Assembly: GCF_000720175.1 (NCBI RefSeq)
Contig: NZ_JOIX01000036.1
Span: 14,601-78,600, forward strand
Length of the DNA stretch: 64,000 nt
Direction: 5' to 3'
Source of the DNA: Streptomyces sp. NRRL S-337
Lineage (GTDB): Bacteria > Actinomycetota > Actinomycetes > Streptomycetales > Streptomycetaceae
Position 1 is the stretch's first letter. Each line of letters starts with the position of its first letter. Of this stretch, positions 35,188-44,598 are shown piece by piece. A model generated the notes under the pieces. The model was given only the letters and a program-made list of their open reading frames with translations. It was not told the origin of the DNA and did no database searches. A program made the translations under genes and the position numbers.

Positions 35188-36576
35188 TCACCGTTGCTCC
35201 GTCATGTCCGGTATGGGCAGCGGGCGTTTCTCCAACGCAGCCGCCATCACGTCCGGAAACCGATCGGGCGTACAGGCGAACGCCGGCGCGCCCAGGGCCG
35301 CGAGAGCCGCGGCGTGCTCCCGGTCGTAGGCCGGCGCGCCCTCGTCGGACAGCGCGAGCAGCGTCACGAACTGCACCCCGGACGCCTTCATCGCGGCGAC
35401 CCGCTTCAGCATCTCGTCCCGGATGCCGCCCTCGTAGAGGTCGCTGATGAGGACGACGACGGTCTCGGCGGGGCGGGTGATGCGGGACTGGCAGTAGGCG
35501 AGCGCGCGGTTGATGTCCGTACCGCCGCCGAGCTGGGTGCCGAAGAGGACGTCGACCGGGTCGTCCAGCTGGTCCGTCAGGTCGACCACGGCGGTGTCGA
35601 AGACGACCAGCCGGGTGTCCAGCACCCGCATCGATGCCAGCACCGCCCCGAACACCGAGGCGTAGACGACCGAGGCGGCCATCGAACCGGACTGGTCGAT
35701 GCAGAGCACCACGTCCTTCTTCACGGACTGCGCGGCCCGGCCGTAGCCGATCAGCCGCTCGGGCACGACCGTGCGGTACTCGGGGAGGTAGTTCTTGAGG
35801 TTGGCGCGGATCGTGCGGTCCCAGTCGATGTCGCGGTGGCGCGGGCGGGTGATCCGGGCGGAGCGGTCCAGCGCGCCGGTGAGGGTGGCGCGGGTGCGGG
35901 TCGCGAGCTTCTTCTCCAGTTGCTCGACGACCTTGCGGACGACGGCCCGTGCGGTCTCCCTGGTCGTCTCCGGCATGACCTTGTTGAGGGAGAGCAGGGT
36001 GCCCACCAGATGGACGTCCGCCTCGACCGCCTCCAGCATCTCCGGCTCCAGGAGGAGCGCTGAGAGCCCCAGCCGGTCGATGGCGTCCCGCTGCATCACC
36101 TGCACCACGGAGGACGGGAAGTACGTCCGGATGTCGCCGAGCCAGCGGGCCACCCCGGGTGCCGAGGCGCCGAGCCCGGCCGTGCGCCGGCTGCCGTCCG
36201 CGGCCCGGCCGCCGGGAGCCTTCTCACGGCCGTAGAGCGAGGCCAGCGCCCCGTCCATCGCGGCATCCCGCCCCCGCAGCTCATGTCCCGTACCGTCCGC
36301 GCCGCCGCCCCCGAGTACCAGCCGCCAACGACGGAGGCGTTCGGCTTCGGGGGTGGGGGTGGGGGCGGGAGCAGGAGCGGAGGGTGAGGCCGCGGTGGCT
36401 GCCGGAGTGGCTGGCGGAGTGGTTGCCGAGGTGACTGCGGCGGTGGCTGCCGGGGTGGCTGGTGGGGAGGTTGCGGCGGTGGTTGCCGGGGAGGTTGCCG
36501 AGGTGACTGCGGCGGTGGTTGCCGAAGTGGGGGCTGGTGCGGTTCCGGCCTGGAAGCCGGGAAGTCGGGTGGTCAA
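35188..36576 (-). CDS. VWA-domain protein of the MoxR/DUF5682 cassette
   Basis: This 462-residue protein starts at TTG 36576, overlapping the stop of the DUF5682 gene (TTGA), with GGAG 7 nt ahead. Residues 1-75 are Ala/Thr/Pro/Ser repeats. Residues 80-280 are helical and contain ALASLYGREK and RHRDIDWDRTIRANLKNYLPEY. A von Willebrand A domain follows with the metal site DQSGSMAAS (about 295), LGGGTDINRAL and VVLISDLYEGG. VWA proteins next to MoxR ATPases usually act as substrate adaptors or metal-dependent scaffolds. It is the last gene of the minus-strand arm of the cassette. Confidence 0.9.
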   Translation of the reverse strand: MTTRLPGFQAGTAPAPTSATTAAVTSATSPATTAATSPPATPAATAAVTSATTPPATPAATAASPSAPAPAPTPTPEAERLRRWRLVLGGGGADGTGHELRGRDAAMDGALASLYGREKAPGGRAADGSRRTAGLGASAPGVARWLGDIRTYFPSSVVQVMQRDAIDRLGLSALLLEPEMLEAVEADVHLVGTLLSLNKVMPETTRETARAVVRKVVEQLEKKLATRTRATLTGALDRSARITRPRHRDIDWDRTIRANLKNYLPEYRTVVPERLIGYGRAAQSVKKDVVLCIDQSGSMAASVVYASVFGAVLASMRVLDTRLVVFDTAVVDLTDQLDDPVDVLFGTQLGGGTDINRALAYCQSRITRPAETVVVLISDLYEGGIRDEMLKRVAAMKASGVQFVTLLALSDEGAPAYDREHAAALAALGAPAFACTPDRFPDVMAAALEKRPLPIPDMTEQR

Positions 36577-39158
36577 CTCATGGCTCCTGTCAGGCGGTTG
36601 ACAGCGTTGTGCGCGTCGGGGTGCTCCTCGTCGAAGCCGTGTTGCTCGATGCCGAGCAGCAGGCGGAGGGTGGGCAGGACGGCGGCGGCACGGTCCCGGT
36701 CCAGGCCGGGCCCGAAGCCGGGCGCGGCCGCGGCGTCGGTAGCGGGTCCGGTGGGGCCGGGCGAAGGTGCCGTGGGGCCGCGGCGGATCAGTTCACCCAG
36801 CGTGCGCCGCACCCCGGCCTCGTACTCGGCGAACGTGCGGCGCAGCAGCGGGAGTACGTCCGTGAACGCGGTGTCCGGCACGCCGGTCAGCCAGCGGTCG
36901 ACCAGGGCGAGCAGTCGTTCGTCGTGGACCAGCAGCATGCCGCCGTCCCCGCCGGACCCGCTCCCCAGGAACCCTTCGAGCCAGCCGGCGGCGTCGGTGG
37001 GCGGGGTGCCGGGCGACAGGGCGAGCCCCATCAGCCGCTCGGCCCCGTCGGCGCCCAACCCCCCGTCGTCCAACAGGAGTCGGGCCGCCCGCCCACGGAT
37101 CAGCCCGGGAACCGCCTCCCGCCCGCTGACCGCCCGCAACACCCCGGCCCAGCGCGCCCGCAGGCCGCCATCCTCCCCGCTCGCGAGTTCCGGCCGCAGC
37201 CGCGCCTCCGGCGCAGAGCTCGGCCCAGACGCGGCGTGCGACTCGGGCACGGAGTGCGGCTCAGGCGCAGAGCTCGGCTCACAGGTGGCGTGCGGCTCGG
37301 ACGTGGCGTGCGGCTGGGCGAGCAGGGCGATCGCACGGTGCGTGGCGTCGAGGTGGTCGCGCATCCCCGCGGCGGCGTCGGCGTCCAGGCCGAGGCAGGC
37401 CGGTGGCAGGCCGACGAAGACCCGCTCGGCCAGGCCGAGGGCGACCTCGCGGAGCGCCCCGGCGTCCGTGCCGCGCACATCGCCGTAGCGCACCGACCGG
37501 ACGAGGGCGGGCAGCGCCTGGGCGAGATGGCCCACGTCCGTGTCGAGCGCCGCACGGTCCGACAGCGCCCGCATCACGACCGGCAGGGCGTCCGGGAGCC
37601 CGGCGAGCAGACAGCGCTCGGCGAGCGCGGTCACCTCGGCGAGCGTGGCCGCCCCCGACGCCTCGGAGGCGGCCTTGGCGGTGGCGGCGGCGCGCACGGT
37701 CGTGCCCCAGATGCCGGCCTCGGCAACCCGCACGGCCAGTTCTGGTTCCCAGCGCAGCCGCCAGGTCTCCCGGAAGGTGCCGGTGCTGCCGCGGGAGTGG
37801 ACCGGCTCGCCCCAGGGGATGCCGAGCAGCCGCAGTCGGTGCAGCAGCCGGCTGCGGCCGCCGTCGGTCTCCTTGCGCAGGTCGAGCTCCAGCTCCCTTT
37901 CCAGCGCCTCCGGTTTGAGCCGCAGGGTGCGCTGGCTGCGGGCCAGGTCCCGCTGGAGCGGTACCGCCGGGGCGTCCTCCGGGACCTCGCCCAGCACCTC
38001 GCCGACCACCAGCCGGTCGTGGATCAGCGCGGAGGGCGCGTCGGAGCCGTCGCCCATCACGGCCCGGACCGCGTCGTCCAGTTCGGTCAGCCCGGCCAGC
38101 GGCCGGCCACGCACCGTGGCCAGCCCCTCCGCGAGCCGCACCGCCTCGATGACGTGTGCGGACGAGACCGCGTAGTCCTCCTCGCGGAGCAGCCCGGCAA
38201 CCTTGGTCAGCCAGCGTTCGACGGGGCGGTCGGGTGCGCTGAAGAGGTGGCCGTACCAGCCGGGCGAGGCGATGCCGGCGCCGTAGCCGCTGCGCCGGGA
38301 GAGCCGCCGGTGCGTCCAGGGGCCCCAGGTCACCGCAGTCCTCACCTTGGGCAGGCCCTTGAGCAGCCGGCGGTCGGCGGTCACCGTGGTGCGGCGGCGC
38401 AGCGCGGGGACGTGCCAGGCCCCGCACACCACGGCGACCTCGTCGCCGAACTCCCTTCGCGCCGAGTGGAGTTGGAGGCGCATATGGGCTTCGCGCACCG
38501 GGTCACGGTCATGGCCGCCGTCGCCGTACGTCTCGCGCAGCGCGCCCATCGCCTCGGCCAGCGCCGCGAACGGGGCCAGCGCGTCCGCGTCAGGGCGTCC
38601 CGGGCGGGCGGCACCGGTCCCGGCGCGGTGCTCGACCACGTCCTCCCACCAGCGCTCGGGGTCGTCGTACCCGGCGGCCTCGGCGAGCATCCGGATCGGA
38701 TCGACCCGCACCTGGTCCTGGTCCTGGTCGCGGCCCTCCTCCCCCGACGGGTCGCGCTCTACGTCCCGTCGGTCTTCACCGTCGGTCTCGTCTGTCTCAT
38801 CCGTCATGGCAAGGGTGTGCGCCGCGGGCAGGTCGATGAATCGGACCGGGACGCCGTGTTCCAGCGCCCAGCGCATCGCCACCCACTCCGGGGAGAACTC
38901 GGCCAGCGGCCAGAACGCGGCGCGGCCGGGATCGTCCTGCACATGGGCGAGCAGGGCCACCGGCGGCCGCATGCCGTCCCGTGCGGCCAGCGGCACCAGG
39001 TCGTCGGCCTCCGGCGGGCCCTCGATCAGCACCGCGGCGGGCGCGCACTGCTCCAGGGCGGCCCGCACCGCGCGCGCCGATCCGGGGCCGTGGTGCCGCA
39101 CCCCCAGCAGGAACGGGCCGCGGCCGTCCGGCGGGGCTCCCGTGCCGTACGTGCTCAT
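36573..39158 (-). CDS. DUF5682 protein of the MoxR/VWA cassette
   Basis: This 861-residue protein overlaps the MoxR stop by ATGA, with GGGAGGTGA ahead, and its own stop overlaps the VWA start. The N-terminus, LGVRHHGPGSARAVRAAL ... VLIEGPPEADDLVPL, followed later by VVCGAWHVPAL, resembles the His/Glu motifs of the TraB/TIKI-type hydrolase fold (inference). An acidic insert (TDETDETDGEDRRD, then EEGRDQDQDQ) at about 115-150 and a Ser/Pro/His repeat (about 615-650) are probably disordered. The rest is helical. It is always placed with MoxR and VWA genes as I recall the family. Function is unknown. Confidence 0.87.
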   Translation of the reverse strand: MSTYGTGAPPDGRGPFLLGVRHHGPGSARAVRAALEQCAPAAVLIEGPPEADDLVPLAARDGMRPPVALLAHVQDDPGRAAFWPLAEFSPEWVAMRWALEHGVPVRFIDLPAAHTLAMTDETDETDGEDRRDVERDPSGEEGRDQDQDQVRVDPIRMLAEAAGYDDPERWWEDVVEHRAGTGAARPGRPDADALAPFAALAEAMGALRETYGDGGHDRDPVREAHMRLQLHSARREFGDEVAVVCGAWHVPALRRRTTVTADRRLLKGLPKVRTAVTWGPWTHRRLSRRSGYGAGIASPGWYGHLFSAPDRPVERWLTKVAGLLREEDYAVSSAHVIEAVRLAEGLATVRGRPLAGLTELDDAVRAVMGDGSDAPSALIHDRLVVGEVLGEVPEDAPAVPLQRDLARSQRTLRLKPEALERELELDLRKETDGGRSRLLHRLRLLGIPWGEPVHSRGSTGTFRETWRLRWEPELAVRVAEAGIWGTTVRAAATAKAASEASGAATLAEVTALAERCLLAGLPDALPVVMRALSDRAALDTDVGHLAQALPALVRSVRYGDVRGTDAGALREVALGLAERVFVGLPPACLGLDADAAAGMRDHLDATHRAIALLAQPHATSEPHATCEPSSAPEPHSVPESHAASGPSSAPEARLRPELASGEDGGLRARWAGVLRAVSGREAVPGLIRGRAARLLLDDGGLGADGAERLMGLALSPGTPPTDAAGWLEGFLGSGSGGDGGMLLVHDERLLALVDRWLTGVPDTAFTDVLPLLRRTFAEYEAGVRRTLGELIRRGPTAPSPGPTGPATDAAAAPGFGPGLDRDRAAAVLPTLRLLLGIEQHGFDEEHPDAHNAVNRLTGAMS

Positions 39159-40297
39159 GCGCTCACCTCCCGGCAGGCGCGGTAGAAGTCCTTCCAGCCG
39201 TCGCGCTCGCGCACGACCGTTTCGAGGTACTCCTGCCAGACGACGCGGTCGGCGGCCGGGTCGCGGACCACCGCGCCCAGGATGCCCGCGGCCACGTCGC
39301 CGGCGCGCAGCACACCGTCGCCGAAGTGGGTGGCGAGCGCCAAGCCGTTCGTCACCACCGAGATGGCCTCGGCCGTGGAGAGCGTGCCGGACGGGGACTT
39401 GAGCTTGGTCCGGCCGTCGGTGGTGAGGCCGTCGCGCAGCTCGCGGAAGACCGTGACGACCCGGCGGATCTCCTCCAGGCCCTCCGGTGCGGGCGGCAGC
39501 TCCAGCGAACGCCCTATCTGGCCGACCCGGCGCGAGACGATGTCCACCTCGTCGTCCGGTGTCGCGGGCAGCGGCAGGACGACGGTGTTGAAGCGGCGGC
39601 GCAGCGCGCTGGAGAGTTCGTTGACCCCGCGGTCGCGGTCGTTGGCCGTGGCGATCAGGTTGAAGCCGCGGACGGCCTGCACCTCCTGGCCCAGCTCGGG
39701 GATGGGCAGGGTCTTCTCCGACAGGACCGTGATGAGCGTGTCCTGGACGTCGGCGGGGATCCGGGTGAGCTCCTCCACCCGTGCCGTCATGCCCTGCGCC
39801 ATCGCGCGCATCACCGGGCTGGGCACCAGCGCCTCCCGGCTGGGGCCGTGGGCGAGCAGCCGGGCGTAGTTCCAGCCGTAGCGGATCGCCTCTTCCGGGG
39901 TGCCGGCGGTGCCCTGCACGAGCAGGGTGGAATCGCCGCTGACCGCCGCCGCCAGATGCTCCGACACCCAGGTCTTGGCGGTGCCGGGCACACCGAGCAG
40001 GAGCAGCGCGCGGTCGGTCGCGAGGGTCGTCACGGCGACCTCGATGATCCGGCGCGGGCCGACGTATTTGGGTGTGATGACCGTGCCGTCGGTGAGCGTG
40101 CCGCCGAGCAGGTACGTGGCGACCGCCCACGGCGAGAGCCGCCAGCGCGCCGGCCGCGGCCGGTCGTCGGCCGCGGCGAGGGCCTTGAGTTCGTCGGCGA
40201 AACTGTCCTCGGCGTGCGGGCGCAGCGCTTGGTCGTCCCCGGCCCCCTCCGCCGTCGTGTGCGTGTCGTCCGTCGTGTCGTTGATGAGCTCGGACAT
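39155..40297 (-). CDS. MoxR-type AAA+ ATPase
   Basis: This 380-residue protein has an acidic N-terminus, then an AAA+ module: Walker A GVPGTAKT (about 120), the segment RIPADVQDTLITVLSEKTLPIPELG in the Walker B/insert region, sensor 1 IATANDRDRG, the arginine-finger region SSALRRRFNTV, and a helical lid. The ATG at 40297 follows GAGGGGG. MoxR ATPases act as chaperones with VWA partners. The downstream genes overlap it in a chain of ATGA/TTGA couplings. It is divergent from the SWIM gene by 171 nt, so the two arms probably share a promoter region. Confidence 0.92.
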   Translation of the reverse strand: MSELINDTTDDTHTTAEGAGDDQALRPHAEDSFADELKALAAADDRPRPARWRLSPWAVATYLLGGTLTDGTVITPKYVGPRRIIEVAVTTLATDRALLLLGVPGTAKTWVSEHLAAAVSGDSTLLVQGTAGTPEEAIRYGWNYARLLAHGPSREALVPSPVMRAMAQGMTARVEELTRIPADVQDTLITVLSEKTLPIPELGQEVQAVRGFNLIATANDRDRGVNELSSALRRRFNTVVLPLPATPDDEVDIVSRRVGQIGRSLELPPAPEGLEEIRRVVTVFRELRDGLTTDGRTKLKSPSGTLSTAEAISVVTNGLALATHFGDGVLRAGDVAAGILGAVVRDPAADRVVWQEYLETVVRERDGWKDFYRACREVSA

Positions 40298-40468
40298 GGG
40301 TCCCCCTCGTCGCAAGAATCCGCGGCCGGCGCCCGGGAAAAATCCCTCCGGCCGCTTGCGGTTTCCAGCCTGCACCACACCACTGACAACGCCCCGAAAA
40401 CCACCTCTGACCTGCGAGTTCGCCGCGCGGGAAGGGCATTGTCAGTGGGCCGTCGTAGCGTCGGAGAC

Positions 40469-41851
40469 ATGAATCCGCAGGGGGAACGCTGGACGACGGA
40501 TCAGGTGCTGGCACTGGCGCCTGACGAGGCATCACGCAAGGCGGGCGGCAAGCTCGCGGCGCCCGGCCCGTGGTCGGAGACCGGCGCGGACGGCAGCGCG
40601 GTGTGGGGGCTGTGCAAGGGCAGCGGGAAGAAGCCGTACCAAGCGGTCGTGGACGTCGAGGGCCCGGCCTTCAAGTGCAGTTGCCCGAGCCGCAAGTTCC
40701 CGTGCAAGCACGCGCTGGGACTGCTGCTGCTCTGGGCGGGGGACGAGGGTGCGGTGGCGGCCGGCGAGCCGCCGCAGTGGGCCGGTGAGTGGCTGGCCGC
40801 GCGCCGGGAGCGCGTGGAGCGGCCGGCGGCCGGGCCGCCCGGCGCCGCCTCGCGCGGGCCCGCCGATCCGGAGGCCGCCCGGCGCCGGGCGGAGCGCCGG
40901 ATGCAGCGGATCGGCGCGGGCGCCACGGAGTTGGAGCAGCGGCTGGCGGATCTGCTGCAGTCCGGCCTGGCCACGGCCGGCCGGGAGGGTGGCGGCACGC
41001 CGGGCGACGGCGGCGGGGGACGCTCGTGGGAGGAGACGGCCGCGCGGATGGTCGACGCCCAGGCGCCCGGTCTCGCCTCCCGGGTGCGGGAGTTGGGCTC
41101 GGTGGTGGCGTCCGGCGCGGACTGGCCGGCCCGGCTGCTGGAGGAGTGCGCGCTGCTGCACCTCCTCGATCGGGGCTTCCTCGGCATCGACCGGCTGCCG
41201 GCCCCACTGGCGGCCACGGTCCGCGCGCGCGTCGGGCTGACCACGGACGCGGCGGACCTGCTGACCGGCCCCGATGCGGCGCCGGTCCGGGACCGGTGGC
41301 TGGTGCTGGCCCAGCAGGACAGCGACGACGGCAGGCTGACCACCCGCCGGATCTTCCTGCGCGGCGAGCGCACCGGCCGGATGGCGCTGCATCTGTCGTT
41401 CGCCGGTGCCAACCGCCCGCTGGAGCTGGCCCTGCCGCCCGGTCTGGTCATCGACGCGGACCTCGCCTACTACCCCGGCGCCCGCCCGCTGCGCGCCACC
41501 CTGGGCGAGCGGTACGCCCCGGCCGTCCCGGGCCCGGTGCCGCCGGGCTGCGGTATCGACGCCGCCCTGGCGGCGTACGGCGATGCGCTGCGCGACGACC
41601 CCTGGCTGGACTCCTGGCCGGTGGTGCTCGCCGACGTCACCCCGGTACCGGGGCGCGACGGCCGGGGCTGGCAACTGGCCGACGCGGACGGCGAGTCGGC
41701 GCTGCCGCTCGACCCGCGCTGCCTGGGCGGTACGGGCGTCTGGCAGCTGGCGGCCATATCGGGCGGCGCGCCGGTCACGGTCTTCGGCGAGTGCGGCCAC
41801 CGCGGCTTCCTCCCGCTGACCGCCTGGGACCCGTCCCCGGTGTCCCTGTGA
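40469..41851 (+). CDS. SWIM zinc-finger protein
   Basis: This 460-residue protein has a SWIM finger at about 70-85 with the C-x-C-x-n-C-x-H pattern (FKCSCPSRKFPCKHALGL), a motif for DNA or protein binding. Residues 1-65 include WTTDQVLALAPDEASRKAGGKLA, typical of SWIM proteins in these cassettes. A Gly-rich linker and an all-helical/beta C-terminal region follow. GGAG precedes the ATG. It is the first gene of the plus-strand arm, with DUF5691 72 nt downstream, and is divergent from the MoxR operon. Confidence 0.9.
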   Translation: MNPQGERWTTDQVLALAPDEASRKAGGKLAAPGPWSETGADGSAVWGLCKGSGKKPYQAVVDVEGPAFKCSCPSRKFPCKHALGLLLLWAGDEGAVAAGEPPQWAGEWLAARRERVERPAAGPPGAASRGPADPEAARRRAERRMQRIGAGATELEQRLADLLQSGLATAGREGGGTPGDGGGGRSWEETAARMVDAQAPGLASRVRELGSVVASGADWPARLLEECALLHLLDRGFLGIDRLPAPLAATVRARVGLTTDAADLLTGPDAAPVRDRWLVLAQQDSDDGRLTTRRIFLRGERTGRMALHLSFAGANRPLELALPPGLVIDADLAYYPGARPLRATLGERYAPAVPGPVPPGCGIDAALAAYGDALRDDPWLDSWPVVLADVTPVPGRDGRGWQLADADGESALPLDPRCLGGTGVWQLAAISGGAPVTVFGECGHRGFLPLTAWDPSPVSL

Positions 41852-41923
41852 CCCCGATTCCCGGCCGCGCCGGAGCGCGCGCTCCCGAGGACCTCATCCA
41901 TCACCGATGCCTGGAGGACGGGC

Positions 41924-43747
41924 ATGACGACCACCACCAGCCCTGAGACCCACCCGACACCCCCGACTCCCCCGGCTCCCCCGATGACCGCCACCGCCCC
42001 GGCCCCCTGGCCCGATCTGGTGAGCGCGGCGCTCCTGGGCACCGAACGGCGGCGGCCACCGGTGACCGTACGGCCCGGGCAGAATGCCGCGGCGGCTCTG
42101 CTGGACGCGGCCGCGGTGAGCACGGTGCGGCGGCGCGCCGCGCTGCGCCCCGCCCCGGCCGGTGAGCGGCCGGTCCCGGCACCGGACGACCCGCGGCCGC
42201 CGCTGCCGGCCGCGGCGCGCCGCAGGCTCGCCCTCCTGCTCGCCGACCGCGGCGGTACGGGAGGCGGCAGCCGCCGCGGCGCGGCCCCCGACCTGACCGA
42301 ACTACTGCCCCAGTGGCTGGCCGCCGCCGGCGAGTACGGCTACCGCGCCCCGGAGGCCCTGCTGCCCGCGCTGCTCGACGCCGCCCGGGCCCGTACGGAC
42401 CTGCGGCCGGCCGCGCTGGCGCTGGCCGGGCCGCGGGCGCTGTGGCTGGCGCGGCTCAACGACGCCTGGAAGTTCGCGCTCCGGGGTACCGGCGGCGCGG
42501 CCGTCCTGCCCGAGGGGGAGGCGGCCGAGGAGATCGCACGGCGGTGGGAGGAGGGGCTGTTCGCGGAGCGGGTGGCCCTGCTGACGGCGGTCCGCCGCCG
42601 CGACCCGGAGGCGGGCCGGGAGCTGCTGCGGACGACCTGGTCCACGGAGCGCGCCGAGGACCGGCTGATGTTCCTCGACTCGCTGCGCGAGGGGCTCACG
42701 GCGGGTGACGAACCCTTTCTGGAGCAGGCGCTGTCCGACCGCAGCCGCACGGTCCGGGCCACCGCCGCCGAGCTGCTCTCCGCGCTGCCCGGTTCGGCCC
42801 TCGCGGCCCGGATGGCGCAGCGGGCACACGCCTGCGTGACCCTGGACCCCGCGGCGGGCCAGGAGGCGGTGATCCGGGTCGACGCGCCCCAGGAGTGCGA
42901 TGCGGGGATGCAGCGGGACGGAGTGGTGCCCAAGCCGCCCTCCGGCCGGGGCGAACGGTCCTGGTGGCTGGGCCAGTTGGTGGAGGCGACCCCGCTCCGC
43001 GGATGGGAGGAGCGGTTCGGCGGCCGGGGTCCGGAGGAGATCGTCGCGATCCCGGTGGCCGACGACTGGCGGACCGAGCTGCACGACGCCTGGTGCCGGG
43101 CGGCCGTGCGCCAGCGGGACGCCGCCTGGGCGCGGGCCCTGCTGGGCGTGCCCGGCGCGCCGTCCCGGACCGGCGAGGTCGCCCCGGCCGGCTCCGCACG
43201 GGACCTGACGAAGCTGCTGACCGTACTGCCGAGCGGGGAACGGGCCGGCTGGGTGGCGGAGTTCATCGCCGCGCACGGCCTGTCGGACGCGTTCCGGATG
43301 CTCGGGGTGTGCGCGGTCCCCTGGGCCGAGCCGCTGGGCCGGTCCGTCGTCGACGCCCTGGACATCGCCCGGGACGCCGGCAGCTATCCGTGGAGCTTCA
43401 GCGGGGTGATGGGCCTGGCCGAGCGCTGCCTTGACCCGGCAGCGGCGGACCGGCTCGCGATGCTCACCGCGGTCACCGACGAGCCCGAGGGCGCCTCGCC
43501 CGGCTCCGGCGGCTACTGGTCCGAGGCGTTCCAGCGTCTGGTCGGCACGCTCCGGCTGCGCGCCACGATGCGCGCCGAGCTCCTCCCGCCGCCGGACGCC
43601 GATGCCGCCGGCGGGATCGGTCCGACCACCGCTGCTGCCGCCGGCGGGATCGGCTCGACCACCGCCGCTGCCGCTGCTGCCGCCGATGTTGATACGGCTG
43701 CCGCTGCTGCCGCTATCGCTGCCCCGGACGACGGGTCCGCGCCATGA
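41924..43747 (+). CDS. DUF5691 protein of the SWIM/MoxR cassette
   Basis: This 607-residue protein begins with Thr/Pro low complexity and then WPDLVSAALLGTERR, the DUF5691 hallmark. It continues as a helical, HEAT-like solenoid: EDRLMFLDSLREGLTAGDEPFLEQALSDRSRTVRATAAELLSALPGS. Later blocks include WWLGQLVEATPLRGWEERFGG and a conserved YPWSFSGVMGLAERCLDP. The C-terminal 50 residues are Ala/Gly/Thr repeats. GGAGGACGGGC precedes the ATG. It is co-transcribed with the SWIM protein. It is probably a scaffold for the cassette; the activity is unknown. Confidence 0.88.
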   Translation: MTTTTSPETHPTPPTPPAPPMTATAPAPWPDLVSAALLGTERRRPPVTVRPGQNAAAALLDAAAVSTVRRRAALRPAPAGERPVPAPDDPRPPLPAAARRRLALLLADRGGTGGGSRRGAAPDLTELLPQWLAAAGEYGYRAPEALLPALLDAARARTDLRPAALALAGPRALWLARLNDAWKFALRGTGGAAVLPEGEAAEEIARRWEEGLFAERVALLTAVRRRDPEAGRELLRTTWSTERAEDRLMFLDSLREGLTAGDEPFLEQALSDRSRTVRATAAELLSALPGSALAARMAQRAHACVTLDPAAGQEAVIRVDAPQECDAGMQRDGVVPKPPSGRGERSWWLGQLVEATPLRGWEERFGGRGPEEIVAIPVADDWRTELHDAWCRAAVRQRDAAWARALLGVPGAPSRTGEVAPAGSARDLTKLLTVLPSGERAGWVAEFIAAHGLSDAFRMLGVCAVPWAEPLGRSVVDALDIARDAGSYPWSFSGVMGLAERCLDPAAADRLAMLTAVTDEPEGASPGSGGYWSEAFQRLVGTLRLRATMRAELLPPPDADAAGGIGPTTAAAAGGIGSTTAAAAAAADVDTAAAAAAIAAPDDGSAP

Positions 43748-43770
43748 TCACTCCCGTCGCCCCCGGGGCC

Positions 43771-44229
43771 TCAGACCGCCAGCGGGCGCACGTTCGCGTT
43801 GACCCACTCCACGATCGAGGCGGTGGTCGCGCCGGGCGTGAAGATCTCGGCGACGCCCTGGGCCTTCAGCGGGGCAATGTCGGCCTCGGGGATGATGCCG
43901 CCGCCGAAGACCTTGATGTCCGCCGCGTCGCGCTCCGCCAGCAGGGCAATGACCTTCGCGAAGAGGGTGTTGTGCGCGCCGGAGAGGATGGAGAGCCCGA
44001 TCGCGTCGGCGTCCTCCTGGATCGCGGTGTCGACGATCTGCTCCGGGGTCTGGTGCAGCCCGGTGTAGATGACCTCCATACCGGCGTCGCGCAGCGCCCG
44101 GGCGATGACCTTGGCGCCCCGGTCGTGCCCGTCCAGCCCCGGCTTGGCCACCACGACACGGATCGGCCCCGACCGGCCCGCCGCGCCAGGGGTTCCCGCC
44201 TGCGCTCCGTCCTGCCGAGCCACACTCAT
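43771..44229 (-). CDS. icmB: isobutyryl-CoA mutase small (B12-binding) subunit
   Basis: This 152-residue cobalamin-binding domain protein has the base-off signature D-x-H-x-x-G in [13 protein letters not shown], then [13 protein letters not shown] and [13 protein letters not shown], all characteristic of the mutase B12 domain. A short Gly/Ala/Gln-rich N-terminus precedes it. As a free-standing small subunit it would pair with a separate large mutase subunit (IcmA-like, not in this window) to interconvert isobutyryl- and butyryl-CoA. Another acyl-CoA mutase is possible. GGAGGCAGTG precedes the ATG. It is convergent with the DUF5691 gene. Confidence 0.85.
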   Translation of the reverse strand: MSVARQDGAQAGTPGAAGRSGPIRVVVAKPGLDGHDRGAKVIARALRDAGMEVIYTGLHQTPEQIVDTAIQEDADAIGLSILSGAHNTLFAKVIALLAERDAADIKVFGGGIIPEADIAPLKAQGVAEIFTPGATTASIVEWVNANVRPLAV

Positions 44230-44598
44230 CACTGCCTCCAAGCCCTGCACGGCACGGTGGTGCCGCAAAGCCGACAATCGGGCGCGCGACCGCGATCCGG
44301 CGGCCACGACGTGAACGAACGTTATCGCCAGCATCCAGTATCCAGCCGTTTCGTGACATCCGGCGAGGGGGAAATCACACCTGGGACACGTTCGCTACGC
44401 GCCGCGTTCCGTGCGTCGTACCGCCAGGGCCGGGCGGAGTGCGCGCGGGCCGGGCGTCCGGGGAGCCGCAGCCGGGCCGCCGCACCATGGATCGTCATGC
44501 GCATCGGGGCGAGTGCGCCCGTGCGCCGCCGCTCATGGCTTCCCACGAGGGCATCGGGGGTCAGCGCCGCCTGCCGCATGCCGTTCGGGAGGTCGGTC
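44230..44598. other. divergent intergenic region icmB / lipase
   Basis: About 370 nt. No gene, riboswitch or strong hairpin is evident. A B12 riboswitch was looked for upstream of icmB and not found. A minus-strand frame at 44322-44627 has no ribosome binding site and an implausible product. Confidence 0.5.

Noticed and set aside
39159..40535. N-terminal extension of the DUF5682 frame to 40535
   Set aside because: It overlaps the whole MoxR gene out of frame; the ATGA junction at 39158 with GGGAGGTGA marks the real start.
43771..44598. A cobalamin riboswitch upstream of icmB
   Set aside because: No B12-box-like conserved core was found in the leader.
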